Origin: Methylobacillus glycogenes JCM 2850
GTDB lineage: Bacteria; Pseudomonadota; Gammaproteobacteria; Burkholderiales; Methylophilaceae
Length of the DNA stretch: 64,000 bases
Direction: 5' to 3'
Assembly (NCBI RefSeq): GCF_000617925.1
Contig: NZ_BAMT01000004.1
Location: 1 to 64,000, forward strand
The notes under the pieces were generated by a model. It ran no database searches, was not told the origin of the DNA, and saw only the letters and a list, made by a program, of their open reading frames with translations. Position numbers and translations under genes: made by a program. Below, piece by piece: positions 45,797 to 56,350 of the stretch (its first letter is position 1; each line of letters begins with the position of its first letter).

Positions 45797-47003
45797 TTAC
45801 AGTAAATGATCCAGCAGGTCTGGGCCAAACACCTCACGCTGTATACGTTCCGCCGCGACACCAGCCTCAAGTAGTTGCTGCCTTTGCGCCTGCATGAAGC
45901 CCAGCGGGCCACACAGGTAGATGTCCGCGTGCAATAGTGCCTCAGCCATAGTGTGCACACATCCATTCTGCCTTGGTAAACGCCACCTATGCTGCCATGT
46001 GCACCTTCCAGGCTTTCGTAGAACAATGCAATTTCCAATGCAGACATGCGGTTGCGCGCTTCTTGCAGATCCAGGCTATGCGCTTGCCAGGCTGGGCTAC
46101 GGGCAGCATGCGCAAAGTAGACTTGGCGTTGTGGTGCCAGATCGCGTACCGAGTTCAGCATTGACAACATAGGCGTGATACCTACCCCGGCGGATAACAG
46201 CACCAAAGGACGCTCGCTGACCACAGGCGTGAGCATGAAATCGCCAAAAGCTGGCGTGGCTTGAATGCTGGCACTCACTTCCACTTCATCATGCAGCCAG
46301 TTGGAAACCTGGCCCTGGAGTTGGTCCTGTGCCTGTTCACGTTTGACCGAGATTCTCCACCAGGGAGCCGCTTGCGAATCCGAGAGACTGTACTGGCGCA
46401 ACTGGCGGCGCTGACCACCATCAAACTGCATTTCTACGCTGATATATTGGCCGGGCTGAAAATCGCCTGGGCGCTGACCATCTTCAGTTTGCAGGTAAAA
46501 CGAGGCGATATGCTCGGACTCAAAGACTTTGCGCACCACTTTGAGTGTTTTCAATGCTCCTGGGGTAGTTGCAGTGGCGGCATACAGTTTCTTTTCTTCT
46601 TCTATCAACAGGTTGGCCAGCAGCCAATAGCTTCGCCCCAGGCGCTGAGCAAATCATCGCTGGCAGCATCACCAAGCACTTGTTTGATGGCACCCAGCAG
46701 ATGCTCGGCGACAATAGGATAGTGCGCAGCAGTCAGTCCAACCGCCGCGTGCTTATGCACAATGCGCGTCACGACGGGCGCCAGCGCTGCCGGATTAGCA
46801 ATATTGGCGGCGTAGGCAAACAAGGCCGAAGCCAGAGACTGCTGCTGCACGCCGCTCGCTTGATTACCCATATTGAACAGGTTCTTCAGCTCGGGGTGGG
46901 CACCCAGCATATTGGCGTAGAACACTTTAGTGATATCCAGGCTGTGTTCACGCAAGACGGGAACACTGGCATCAATATAGGGACGAGCGCTGGCAGAAAG
47001 CAT
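45797..47003 (-). CDS. hmp: Nitric oxide dioxygenase (flavohemoglobin), two frame breaks
   Basis: Turns nitric oxide into nitrate with O2 and NAD(P)H. The N-terminal globin (residues 1-~135) has the proximal-His region VHKHAAVGLTAAHYPIV. The FAD domain has QLRQYSLSDS, and the NAD domain LLSAGVGITPMLSML. The first break near 46625 is repaired by one base to AYWLLANLLIEEEKKLY. The second, near 45953, restores LAEALLHADIYLCGPLGFMQ and the C-terminus VFGPDLLDHLL, for 402 aa. nsrR is just upstream on the same strand (78 bp), so NO-responsive control is likely. Confidence 0.93.
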
Positions 47004-47081
47004 GATGACTCCTTATGTTGTATATAAAATGAAACAATAGCGGCGAGATGTAATCTTGGACATAAACAATGCTGAAATTAT

Positions 47082-47531
47082 TTAGTGGCTGATGCTCAGG
47101 TGTTGTTGTTGCAGCTGCAGGATGACTTGGGCAGTACGTGCCTGGGTCACATCGGCGAGGGTGTATTGGTCCATATGCTCGTAAAACGCATTCAAACCAA
47201 AATCCAGTGCGCTTTTCAGGCCGCACATGCCAGCGAGAGGGCAGGGCGGCTCCTGGCAATTCACTAGCGATTCACTACCTTCCAGGGTGCGGATAACATG
47301 ACCCAGGCGCAAGCTGGCTGGGTCTGTGCCCAAGCGCAAGCCGCCACTTGGGCCGCGTGTGGTTTGTATCCAACTGGTTTTGTTGAGGAAGGTGACGACC
47401 TTGATCAGGTGATTGCGCGGAATATTGAATTGCGTCGCAATTTCGCTGATGGTGATCAGCGACTCTCTATCGTGCTGCGACACATACATCAGTACGCGTA
47501 AACCCAGATCGGTGAATTTAGTCAGTTGCAT
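47082..47531 (-). CDS. nsrR: Rrf2-family NO-sensing repressor NsrR
   Basis: Iron-sulfur transcription factor that loses DNA binding when NO attacks its cluster. The 149-aa protein has the winged helix start MQLTKFTDLGLRVLMYVSQH, recognition helix region FNIPRNHLIKVV, and the three cluster Cys at 92, 97 and 103 (NCQEPPCPLAGMC), with the spacing of NsrR. The adjacent target hmp supports NsrR over IscR. It probably represses hmp and perhaps itself. Confidence 0.94.
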   Translation of the reverse strand: MQLTKFTDLGLRVLMYVSQHDRESLITISEIATQFNIPRNHLIKVVTFLNKTSWIQTTRGPSGGLRLGTDPASLRLGHVIRTLEGSESLVNCQEPPCPLAGMCGLKSALDFGLNAFYEHMDQYTLADVTQARTAQVILQLQQQHLSISH

Positions 47532-47546
47532 GCAGGGCAGTATATT

Positions 47547-47571
47547 ATTGTTGCATCATAAAAACAACAAT
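47547..47571. promoter_or_regulatory. Inverted repeat upstream of nsrR
   Basis: ATTGTTG and CAACAAT arms are separated by 11 bases, 16 bp before the nsrR start. It may be an operator for self-control. It is not a close match to the known AAGATG-type NsrR site, so the regulator is open. Confidence 0.3.
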
Positions 47572-47593
47572 AGAGATTGCTGACTGAGCTTGA

Positions 47594-48306
47594 TTAACCT
47601 AATTGATACAGCAAGGCAGAGCATTGCTTGAGAGCAAGCTCTGCCTGACGGTATTCAGGATAGATACTCGCCACCACTGCCCAGAAACGTGCGGAATGAT
47701 TCATCTCGCGTAGATGAGCAAGCTCGTGGGCAATGACGTAGTTGATAATGCTGGGTTTGGCTTGGATCAAACGCCAATTCAAGCGAATTTCGCGTCTGGA
47801 ATTGCAACTGCCCCAGCGTGTGCGGGCATTGGAAAGCGCGAGCGGCGGCAGGGGCTCGCCGAGCTTGGTTGCCAGCAATTGCAGCCTGCGGGCAAAGTCT
47901 TCCATGGCCTGTTTGTGATACCACTGCACAACCCGGCGCGCGATGCTGACGTGGTCATTAATATTGGTGGTGGTCAGGCTCAATATGCCTTGTTCCAGAC
48001 GCGGGCGGCTATTACGCGCAGCGGGGATAATTTCCAGCGTAATCGGCTCTCCCAGCCAAAGCAGGCTGGCGCCATCTACCCATTGCATGGCGGGCAGGGC
48101 AGATGCCTGCCTAGCCTTGAGCTTGGTGCTGATCCAGCGTGCCTTGGTCAGCAGCAGACCCTCAAGATCAGTCTGCTTAAGTCGCAGTGGCGCATGCACC
48201 ACCAGGCTTCCGCAGTAATCTTCATGCCTATGGTTTTGCGTTGCCTACGTTCCAGCAGGTAGGCAATGCGTTCACCGTTGGGCAGGGCTAACACATGCTG
48301 GTTCAT
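47594..48306 (-). CDS. ygjP: YgjP-like metallopeptidase-domain protein, one frame break
   Basis: Soluble protein of the YgjP/SprT-related family (DUF45), with a zinc-type HELAHLREMNHS motif and the family NARTRWGSCNSRREIRLNWRL. The start is MNQHVLALPNGERIAYLLER at 48306. The frame breaks near 48200, and one restored base gives ITAEALVVHAPLRLKQTDLE, for 237 aa. Upstream in-frame codons overlap plsC and are dropped. Last gene of the lnt-to-ygjP run, 7 bp after plsC. The substrate is unknown. Confidence 0.9.
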
Positions 48307-48313
48307 ATCAACT

Positions 48314-49023
48314 TCACAGCTGAGGCAGCCGTAGCATTTCCTGCTCAATCCAGGCTTCTACCTGCTGGTTGAGGGCATCAGGTTTGAGCTTGGTGGTATC
48401 TATAGGCTGACCTATGCTGAGGGTGATGGTGCCAGGGCGTTTGAGGAATGAATTCTTGCCCCAGTACTCACCGCATTGTGTGCAATAGGCACCGCCAAGG
48501 ATTTGGTATGCGTGGCCAGCCAGGCACCACCTATATGATATTTGCCGCGGCTGCCTGGGGCGATGCGTGTACCCTCGGGAAAGATCACGACAAAGAAGCC
48601 TTGCTGTAGGCGTTCCTTACCCTTGCTCACCAATTGCTTCAGCGCCTCGCGCCCAGCGGCCCTGTTAATGGCAATTGGCGAAGCCAGCGCCAACCCCCAG
48701 CCAAAGAAGGGAATCCAGAGCAATTCACGCTTTAACACCCATACCTGCGGCGGAAAAATCTGCTGCAGGGCCAGGGTTTCCCAGGCGGATTGATGCTTGC
48801 ACAAGAGAATGCTGGGCTGTTGCGGAATATTCTCGCGGCCTATGACGCGATAACTCAGGCCACAGCTGACACGCAGCCACCACAGCATGCTGCGCGCCCA
48901 TCCGGTAATCAGAATATAGCGCAGACGGCGCGGCAGAATAATGGTGGGAAGGATGGCGGTGGTAAACACAATAGTGAATAGCCACATGCCTATCGTATAA
49001 ATAAGGGAACGGATAACAATCAT
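48314..49023 (-). CDS. plsC: 1-acyl-sn-glycerol-3-phosphate acyltransferase, one frame break
   Basis: Adds the second acyl chain to make phosphatidic acid; inner membrane. It has an N-terminal helix (YTIGMWLFTIVFTTAILP), the acyltransferase HX4E box in CKHQSAWETLALQQ, and FPEGTRIAPGS. The frame breaks near 48473: adding a G restores HNAGEYWGKNSFLKRPGTIT and the C-terminus EMLRLPQL, for 236 aa. This essential step makes a true pseudogene unlikely. It lies 15 bp after gmhB. Confidence 0.92.
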
Positions 49024-49038
49024 GGTTTTAGTATTAAA

Positions 49039-49581
49039 TTAAGCCAACTCGCTGATGATGCGCTGGGCGGCTTCTTCCAGATCGGTGCAGACCCAGGTAT
49101 TTTCAGGCAGATTGCCTGCGGCCAGAGTTTTATCGCCTTTTCCGGTCAACACTAGTATGGGTTGCGCACCGAAAGCCGCGCTGGCCTGTAGGTCCCGCAG
49201 TGAGTCGCCTACACTGGGCACGCCATGCAAATCCACGCCAAAGCGCTTGCTGATTTCCTCTATCATGCCGGACTTAGGCTTGCGGCAATTGCAATTGGAA
49301 TCAGCCGCATGCGGGCAATAAAACAGCGCATCTATACGCCCACCCAGCTGCCCCAGTGCCTTGTGCATTTTTTCATGAATGGCATTGAGGGTAGCCATAT
49401 CAAATAGCCCGCGCCCTATGCCGGACTGATTGGTTGCCAACGCAATGCGGAAGCCACTCTGGTTGAGCAAGGCAATGGCTTCCAGGCTGCCAGGGATAGG
49501 CTTCCATTCATCCGGGCTTTTGATGAACTGTGCGCTGTCATAGTTAATGACGCCGTCACGGTCGAGAATCACAAGTTTCAT
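49039..49581 (-). CDS. gmhB: D-glycero-beta-D-manno-heptose-1,7-bisphosphate 7-phosphatase
   Basis: HAD phosphatase in the ADP-heptose pathway for the LPS inner core. From the ATG at 49581 the 180-aa protein has LVILDRDGVIN with the nucleophile Asp, LATNQSGIGRGLF, and the zinc Cys loop CPHAADSNCNCRKPKSG, which separates GmhB from histidinol phosphatase. SVGDSLRDLQASAAFG completes the HAD core. An ATG four codons earlier is possible. It follows glyS by 20 bp, an order common in betaproteobacteria. Confidence 0.93.
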   Translation of the reverse strand: MKLVILDRDGVINYDSAQFIKSPDEWKPIPGSLEAIALLNQSGFRIALATNQSGIGRGLFDMATLNAIHEKMHKALGQLGGRIDALFYCPHAADSNCNCRKPKSGMIEEISKRFGVDLHGVPSVGDSLRDLQASAAFGAQPILVLTGKGDKTLAAGNLPENTWVCTDLEEAAQRIISELA

Positions 49582-49601
49582 AGGGGTGCCCATGGTGCAG
49601 G

Positions 49602-51702
49602 TTAAGCCGCCAGCCTGGACAAATCGGCGACGCGGTTCATGGCATGGTGCAGCTTGGCGAGCAAGGCCAAACGATTGGCCTTGAGTGCTGCATCATCGGC
49701 ATTCACCATGACGTGATCAAAGAAAGCATCAACCGGAGTTCTAAGTGCTGCCAGTGCCTTGAGTGACTGCGTATAGTCGTTGGCAATGAAACTACGCTCG
49801 GCTTCCGGCCCTACCTGATCCAGGGCTTGCGCCAATGCCTGCTCGGCCGCTTCGTGCAACAAGGCTGTGTTGATAGTGCTGCTGACTGTCTCCTCAGATT
49901 TCTTGAGGATATTGCCTACACGCTTGTTGGCCGCAGCCAGGCTGGCCGCTTCAGGCAGCGAGGCAAACGCACGTACCGCTTCCAGACGCTTGGGGATATC
50001 GGCCAGTTGCTGGGGCTTGAGTGCCAGTACCGCGTCAATTTCCTGCGCGCTATAACCTTGCTCCTTGAGGTTGCCCGCCAGGCGGTCAAAGATGAACTCC
50101 TGCAGTGACTGCAACACTGCGGCTTCATCTGCCACCTGATTAAATGCCGACAGCGCTTGTTGCAGCAACTGATCCAGTGGCGTGTTGATGCCAGATTCGG
50201 TCAAAAGGCGCAGTATGCCTATGGCATGGCGGCGCAGGGCGAAGGGGTCTTTTTCGCCTGTAGGTTTCTCACCTATGCTGAACAGGCCGACCAGCGTCTC
50301 CAGTTTATCTGCCAGCGCCACCACACTACCAACCTGATTACGTGGCAGGCTATCGCCAGCAAAGCGTGGCTTGTAATGGTCTTCAATCGCAAAGGCAATC
50401 TCGTCACCCAGACCTTCGTGCTGAGCATAATAGCGGCCCATAATGCCTTGCAGCTCCGGGAATTCACCGACCATGTCAGTAACCAGATCGGCCTTGGCCA
50501 ATGCTGCTGCCTGCGCGGCCTGCTCAAGCAAGGAAGCTTGATTCAGGGATGCCGCAATCAGTTGGGCAATCTTGACCACACGGCCTATACGCTCGCCCTG
50601 CGAGCCCAGCTTGTTGTGGTACACCACTTTATCCAGCCCGGGGATGCGTGAGGCCAGGGTTTTCTTTCTATCCTGCTCAAAGAAGAACTTGGCATCCGCC
50701 AGGCGTGGGCGCACCACACGCTCATTACCGCCAATGACCGCGCTGGGGTCTTGCGGGCTGATATTGGAGACAATCAGGAATTTGTTGGTGAGCTTATCCT
50801 GTGCATCCAGCAGCGGGAAGTATTTCTGATTGGCCTTCATGGTCAAAATCAGGCATTCCTGCGGCACCGCCAAAAATTCTTGTTCAAATTGGCCCAACAG
50901 CACATTGGGACGTTCGACCAAGGCAGTGACTTCATCCAGCAAGGCATCATCGTCAATCGGCTTCAGGCCCTGTTTGGCTGCCGCAGCTGCAAGCTGGCGT
51001 GCAATTTCGGCGCGGCGTTCTGCAAAGCCTGGCAGCACTGCGCCTTCTGTACGCAATTGCTCAGCATAGCTGTCAGCATCACGTAGGGTAATCGGGTCAT
51101 GCTTGGCCTCGAATCGATGGCCGTGGGTGGTATTGCCAGCCTTAAGTCCCAGGGTGGCTACCGGAATGATGTGATTGCCATGCAAAGCCACTAGGCCATG
51201 CGCGGGGCGCACAAAGTTGACGCTGCTCCAGCCATCCTGCAACTGATAGGTCATGACCTTGGGGATAGGCAGGCGGGCAAGGGCTTCATCCAGCGCTTTT
51301 TGCAGGCCATCAACCAGGCTGGCACCCGGCAAGGTTTGATCCAGGAACAGAATCTCGGCCTTGCATCATGCTCACGCTTGAGCTGGCTCACTGCCGCGGC
51401 ATCGGCACCCAAAGCGCTGAGTTTTTTGAGTAGCGCTGGCGTGGCTTGACCTTGGGCATCCAGGCCCACGCTGGCGGGCATCAGCTTTTGTGCCACGGCT
51501 TTATCTGCGGCTTTCTCGGCTACAGCGTGATATGCACGGCCAGACGGCGCGGCGAGGCAAAGGCGGTGGTGGCGGAGTCAGCTGCCAGCAGGCCTTGTGC
51601 GGCCAGGCTTTCTGCCAAGGTATTGGCAAAGGACTCACCCAGCTTGTTCAGGGCTTTTGGCGGCAGTTCTTCTACAAATAATTCGACTAATAAGTTACTC
51701 AT
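49602..51702 (-). CDS. glyS: Glycyl-tRNA synthetase beta subunit, two frame breaks
   Basis: tRNA-binding subunit of the alpha2-beta2 glycyl-tRNA synthetase. The N-terminus [20 protein letters not shown] is typical. The breaks near 51523 and 51362 are each repaired by one base, restoring [20 protein letters not shown] and [19 protein letters not shown]. Later motifs include [31 protein letters not shown], the HD-like region and the DALRP-type C-terminal anticodon domain ending [12 protein letters not shown]. The repaired length is 700 aa. Its ATG overlaps the glyQ stop (ATGA). Essential, so the breaks are taken as errors. Confidence 0.94.
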
Positions 51703-52635
51703 GCTGCTGCTTTCTTTGCCAGTTCTGCCAATACTTCATCTGCAGGCCTTGGGCGCCATAGGGAAACCAAGACGTGCGCGGCTGTCCAGATAACTCGCCG
51801 CCACGGCGCGGGCCAAGTTACGGATGCGGCCAATATAGGCCGCGCGCTCGGTCACCGAAATTGCACCACGCGCATCCAGCAGGTTGAAGGTATGGGCTGC
51901 CTTGAGCACTTGTTCATAGGCGGGCAGGGCCAGTTTGTGCTCTATCAGTTCCTGCGCCTTTTTCTCGTGGGCGCTGAACGCGGTAAAGAGAAAATCGGCA
52001 TCGCTATGCTCGAAGTTGTAGGTGGATTGCTCAACCTCGTTTTGATGGAATACATCGCCATAGCTGAGGTCAGGCGCGCCATTGATGCCGCGCGAATACA
52101 CCAGGTCGTAGACGTTTTCCACGCCTTGCAGATACATGGCCAGACGTTCCAGGCCATAGGTGATTTCGCCAGTGATAGGTTTGCAATTGATGCCGCCCAC
52201 CTGCTGGAAATAGGTGAACTGTGTCACTTCCATGCCGTTGAGCCAGACTTCCCAACCTAAACCCCAGGCACCCAGGGTGGGGTTTTCCCAGTCGTCTTCA
52301 ACAAAGCGGATGTCGTTTTGCTTGAGGTCAAAGCCCAGCGCTTCCAGCGAGCCCAGATATAGCTCCAGAATATTGTCTGGCGCAGGCTTGAGCACCACCT
52401 GGAACTGGTAATAGTGTTGCAGGCGATTGGGGTTTTCGCCATAGCGGCCATCCTTGGGGCGGCGGCTGGGCTGCACATAGGCGGCCTTCCAGGGCTCAGG
52501 GCCTAATGCACGCAGGAAAGTGGCGGTGTGCGAAGTGCCAGCGCCAACTTCCATATCGTAGGGTTGCAGCAGGGCGCAGCCCTGCTTATCCCAATATTGC
52601 TGCAAGGTCAGAATGATCTGTTGAAAAGTCAGCAT
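51699..52635 (-). CDS. glyQ: Glycyl-tRNA synthetase alpha subunit, one frame break near the end
   Basis: Class II catalytic subunit that activates glycine. Motifs are [59 protein letters not shown] and [13 protein letters not shown], with [20 protein letters not shown] after them. The frame breaks near 51745 after GFPMAP. Reading on as [16 protein letters not shown] gives the normal C-terminus and a TGA at 51699 that overlaps the glyS ATG. This is one of few breaks needing two lost bases or one extra. Length is about 311 aa. lnt lies 142 bp upstream. Confidence 0.95.
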
Positions 52636-52777
52636 GGTGTTCTTAACTAAAGTTTAGAGATTGTGGCTAATGGGTTGATGAGGCCGTCGCATCGTGTGTT
52701 TTGCGCAGGCACAAAAGGGCTTGATTTTACTTCTTTTTGCCACCCCATAAAAGGCTGGATTATTACACTGCCCCGCG

Positions 52778-54265
52778 TTACTTGAATCGACCGCGCGCCC
52801 ACAAAATCAGCAAGCTGCCAAACAGCAAGAGCAACACTGGCCAATTGCCCCAGCGTACATAAGGCGTGGTGCCCGTATAGCCCTGGGCCTGGCCCTCCAG
52901 TGACATGGTGGTGAAATGCGGTGCATGGGCTTGCAGGCTGCCATCCGGGTTGATGATGGCGGTGGCGCCAGTATTGGTGGCACGCAACATCATGCGTGCG
53001 GTTTCCAATGCGCGCGCTTGGGCAATCTGCAAGTGCTGGTATGCAGCCAACGAATCGCCATACCAGGCGTCATTGCTGGTATTGATCAGCAAACTGGCCT
53101 CGGGTAATTGCTTGATGATTTCCGCGCCAAATACATCTTCGTAGCAGATATTCAGCGCTACAGCTAGCTTGGAAAGCTGCATGGGACGTTGCTGGAAGCC
53201 ACCGCGCGCCAGGTCGGTCAGTGGAATCTGCAACCAGTTTTCGTACACCCAACCGAAAACGCCTTTAAGGGGAATGAATTCGCCAAACGGCACCAGATGG
53301 GTTTTGCGGTAAGACTGCGCTGGGGCGGTGCCCAGGCTTAGCATGCTGTTGTAGTACAAACCGTTTTCCGACTCTACGGTGCCTATCAATATGTTACCGC
53401 CATTATTGCGCGCATGGCCGCTCAGTTGCGCCAGATAGTCCTGGGGAATCTGCGTGGAAAGCAAAGGGAAAGCGGTTTCCGGCAAAATAATCAGCTGTGC
53501 CCGGCTTTGCAATGTCATATCCAGATACAGCTGCAGGGTTTGACGCAGAGTGTCATTTTCCCATTTCAAATCCTGGGTGATATTGCCTTGCAACAAGGAT
53601 ACCGAGATAGGCTCACCTATGGGCGTGCTCCACTGCGGCAGCTTGAGCAGGCCGCCACTCAGGCCCAGCATCAGCAGTAACAGCACATTGCGCCGCCAGG
53701 ACGCAGCCAGGCGCCAGTGCAAGGCAATCGCTGCGATCAGGCTGGCGCTGAGAATAGTGGCCAGCGATACGCCGTGTATGCCCAGAACCGGCGCAAAGCC
53801 AGCCAAGGGGCTGGCAGGCACCTGGGAATAGCCCACAAGCAACCAGGGAAAGCCCGTGAATATCCACTCGCGCACCCATTCACCCAGCACCCAGAGTACG
53901 GGTATTGTCATCCACAGATGCCCCAGCCTGCGTGCGCCCCAGCCTGTCATCGCTGGGAAAGAGGCCATGAATAGGCTCAGACAGAAGGTGGCAAAAATGG
54001 CCCCGGCCGCTGGCATGCCACCAAAGTCATGCAGACTGATATAAATCCAGTAGATACCCGTGCCAAACATGCCCAGGCCAAAACTCAGTCCCAGCCAGAG
54101 TGCCTGCTTGGCTGAGCTGGCTTGATGCCATTGGTACACCAACACCGCTAAACCCAGAATAGTGGCCGGGTAGAGGTAGAAAGGGGCATAGCCCAATATA
54201 GTGGCGGCACCAGCCAGCAGGCTCAGCAAATAAGACAGGGGTAACTTCTTGAGTAACTGGGACAC
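52778..54265 (-). CDS. lnt: Apolipoprotein N-acyltransferase
   Basis: Adds the third acyl chain to lipoproteins at the outer face of the inner membrane. The 495-aa protein has about six helices before residue ~215, then a nitrilase domain. The catalytic triad lies in ILPETAFPL (Glu), SYRKTHLVPFGEFIPL (Lys) and ALNICYEDVFGAE (Cys). A last helix near the C-terminus (WPVLLLLFGSLLILWARG) anchors the protein. Two lipoproteins of this window (Sco and the glycine-zipper protein) are candidate substrates. Confidence 0.95.
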   Translation of the reverse strand: MSQLLKKLPLSYLLSLLAGAATILGYAPFYLYPATILGLAVLVYQWHQASSAKQALWLGLSFGLGMFGTGIYWIYISLHDFGGMPAAGAIFATFCLSLFMASFPAMTGWGARRLGHLWMTIPVLWVLGEWVREWIFTGFPWLLVGYSQVPASPLAGFAPVLGIHGVSLATILSASLIAAIALHWRLAASWRRNVLLLLMLGLSGGLLKLPQWSTPIGEPISVSLLQGNITQDLKWENDTLRQTLQLYLDMTLQSRAQLIILPETAFPLLSTQIPQDYLAQLSGHARNNGGNILIGTVESENGLYYNSMLSLGTAPAQSYRKTHLVPFGEFIPLKGVFGWVYENWLQIPLTDLARGGFQQRPMQLSKLAVALNICYEDVFGAEIIKQLPEASLLINTSNDAWYGDSLAAYQHLQIAQARALETARMMLRATNTGATAIINPDGSLQAHAPHFTTMSLEGQAQGYTGTTPYVRWGNWPVLLLLFGSLLILWARGRFK

Positions 54266-54473
54266 CTTGGGTAAGCCTTAAAGAGGGGTTTCAGGGCAGG
54301 GTTGTATATGTTCTATGCTAGGGTTTGGGCCTTTCTAACGCTAAGCACAAGTCATGGTTTGCTATGCTTAGATAGACGGCAGTTCGAACTTTATTGCATT
54401 ATAACGGCTCAAGCTTCAATCCGGCATGCAGCTGCATGCGCCAGCCAATCCACAATTCTTAGAAGGAGAAAAA

Positions 54474-54893
54474 ATGTTAAAGGAATTCAAGGCATTTGCC
54501 ATGCGCGGCAATGTAGTCGATATGGCGGTCGGTATCATCATAGGCGCTGCCTTCGGTGCCATCGTCAAATCCCTGGTGGATGACGTCATCATGCCACCCA
54601 TAGGCTTGTTGCTGGGCAATGTGGATTTCAGCAATCTATTCCTGGTGCTCAAGGATGGCGCTGAAGTAGCTCCGCCTTACGCCACTATTGCGGCCGCCCA
54701 TGCAGCGGGGGCTGTGACCCTGAACTATGGCGTGTTTATCAATGCAGTGGTGAGCTTTACCATAGTAGCGTTTGCGGTGTTCTTGCTGATACGTGCCATC
54801 AACAAGCTCAAGACCGAAGAGCCAGCCAAGCCAGCGGCCACTCCGGAAGATATTGTGCTGCTGCGTGAAATTCGCGATTCCCTAAAAAAATAG
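54474..54893 (+). CDS. mscL: Large-conductance mechanosensitive channel
   Basis: Pressure-relief channel opened by membrane tension in osmotic downshock. The 139-aa protein has [20 protein letters not shown] at the start, the pore-lining first helix with [20 protein letters not shown], a short periplasmic loop, the second helix ([20 protein letters not shown]), and a cytoplasmic helix with [13 protein letters not shown]. The ATG at 54474 follows AGAAGGAG. It stands alone between leftward genes. Confidence 0.96.
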   Translation: MLKEFKAFAMRGNVVDMAVGIIIGAAFGAIVKSLVDDVIMPPIGLLLGNVDFSNLFLVLKDGAEVAPPYATIAAAHAAGAVTLNYGVFINAVVSFTIVAFAVFLLIRAINKLKTEEPAKPAATPEDIVLLREIRDSLKK

Positions 54894-54918
54894 TCTGTTG
54901 CTGCTAAGCAGTGAGCAA

Positions 54919-54948
54919 TAAAAAAGCGATGCATGCATCGCTTTTTTT
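54919..54948. terminator. Bidirectional intrinsic terminator
   Basis: AAGCGATGCATGCATCGCTT is a perfect palindrome flanked by A-run and T-run. It separates convergent mscL and the small secreted protein gene. Confidence 0.88.
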
Positions 54949-54974
54949 GCGCCTGTATGGCAGGAAGCAGGGAG

Positions 54975-55382
54975 TTATAGATCTGGCTTGACCTGTATGC
55001 GCTGAGCGTCAGGGTCTGTGCCATCATGATTCATGAAGACCACCATCACCACATTGTCGCCGACAAAATCCAGTTCAGTAGTTTGGTAGAACGCGCCTTC
55101 AAGGTCGGTGTTGATGTAGTGGTATTGCCAGACCGAGGCCATCAATTCATCTGTGCCCGCGCGGTGGTAGTCATTCTTGCTGGCTGGCTCACCAAACTGC
55201 GCCACTATCGCATCCTTATCGTATTGATGGATTTTCTGGATGAAATCCGTTTCTGCGGTGGGGATGGTAGATTTGGCAGGGTCTGCCGCAGACGCAGCAG
55301 GCGCTGGTTCGTCCTGCGCCAAGGCTTGGCTGGCAGGGCTGGCAATTAAGCACAACAACAGGGATAGCCACAGCGTACGCAT
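54975..55382 (-). CDS. Secreted protein of unknown function
   Basis: A 135-aa precursor with a clear signal peptide (MRTLWLSLLLCLIASPASQA, cleavage after ALA at ~22), a short Pro/Ala-rich linker, and then a ~95-residue domain. That domain contains TDFIQKIHQYDKDAIVAQFG and EPASKNDYHRAGTDELMASV. WQYHYINTDLEGAFYQTTEL and DFVGDNVVMVVFMN follow. The pattern resembles small periplasmic beta-rich proteins of the SmpA/BamE kind, which handle a YGKP/FGEP turn, but there is no lipobox. I do not recognise the family. It lies 98 bp downstream of corC. Confidence 0.75.
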   Translation of the reverse strand: MRTLWLSLLLCLIASPASQALAQDEPAPAASAADPAKSTIPTAETDFIQKIHQYDKDAIVAQFGEPASKNDYHRAGTDELMASVWQYHYINTDLEGAFYQTTELDFVGDNVVMVVFMNHDGTDPDAQRIQVKPDL

Positions 55383-55480
55383 GAGAAATCTCCCATCAAG
55401 CAGGTTGAGTAGTTTTGAGCTTGAATTCTTGCCTAAAGTTCCAGTGATGACAATGACTTATGCGTTTATTGCTGTGCGCC

Positions 55481-56341
55481 TTATTCCGCGCCGTTTTCTA
55501 GTTGGGGCGGGATGATTTCTACCAATAGTGAATAAACACGGCGGCTATCTGCACGCAAGACGGTGACATTGAGATTGTCGAATGTAACTTCCTCACCGCG
55601 CTTGGGCATATGCTGGAACTGGCTGACGACCAGACCACCTATGGTGGAAAATTCTTCGTCGCTAAGCTGGGTGCCCAGCACTTCATTAAAGTCGCTGATC
55701 TCGGTCAGCGCTTTGACGCGATACCGGCCATGCGCGTCCTGGATGATATTGTCTTCGTTCTCGTCCTCGTCAAACTCATCCTCAATATCGCCGACAATTT
55801 GCTCCAGCACGTCTTCAATCGTCACCATGCCCGCTACGCCACCGTATTCATCGACGACAATGGCGATATGGTTGCGGTTGCTGCGGAACTCCTTGAGCAG
55901 CACATTCAAGCGCTTGGATTCAGGGATAAACAAGGCAGGGCGCAGCATTTCGCGCACATCAAATTCCGGGCTGCTGTAAAAGCGCAGCAAGTCCTTGGCC
56001 AGCAGAATACCAATGACGTCATCCTTGTTTTCGCCTATGACCGGGAAGCGCGAGTGCGCGGCTTCAATGACAAAGGGAATGAATTTTTCTGGGGGGTCGG
56101 TGATGTCGATGACATCCATTTGCGAGCGCGGGATCATGATGTCACGCACCTGCATTTCGGAGACCTGCAACACGCCTTCTATCATGGCCAGCGCATCGGC
56201 ATCCAGCAGGCTGTTCTCGTAGGCGGTGTGCAGTTGCTCTATGAGTTGTTCACGATCTTCAGGCTCGCGCAGCAGAAAATTGGTCAGGCGTTCCAGCCAG
56301 TGGGGTTTGTCGTTGGCGCTGCGTTTTTCCGGTTCAGCCAT
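55481..56341 (-). CDS. corC: HlyC/CorC-family CBS-domain protein
   Basis: Cytoplasmic protein of 286 aa linked to magnesium and cobalt efflux. It has SLLDADALAMIEGVLQVSEM and QVRDIMIPRSQMDVIDITDP, then paired CBS domains (IGENKDDVIGILLAKDLLRF; NHIAIVVDEYGGVAGMVTIE DVL). A CorC_HlyC C-terminal domain (GLVVSQFQHMPKRGEEV) ends the chain. It starts 9 bp after ybeY, in the usual phoH-ybeY-corC order. lnt is commonly next but here is separated by mscL and a small gene. Confidence 0.94.
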   Translation of the reverse strand: MAEPEKRSANDKPHWLERLTNFLLREPEDREQLIEQLHTAYENSLLDADALAMIEGVLQVSEMQVRDIMIPRSQMDVIDITDPPEKFIPFVIEAAHSRFPVIGENKDDVIGILLAKDLLRFYSSPEFDVREMLRPALFIPESKRLNVLLKEFRSNRNHIAIVVDEYGGVAGMVTIEDVLEQIVGDIEDEFDEDENEDNIIQDAHGRYRVKALTEISDFNEVLGTQLSDEEFSTIGGLVVSQFQHMPKRGEEVTFDNLNVTVLRADSRRVYSLLVEIIPPQLENGAE

Positions 56342-56350
56342 GGTAATGGT

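Noticed and set aside
45797-47003. Separate globin and ferredoxin reductase genes instead of one hmp
   Set aside because: One restored base near 46625 joins them into the standard flavohemoglobin, and nsrR is adjacent.
49602-52635. glyS and glyQ as pseudogenes
   Set aside because: Essential genes with single-base defects. Repair restores normal lengths and even the ATGA overlap between them.
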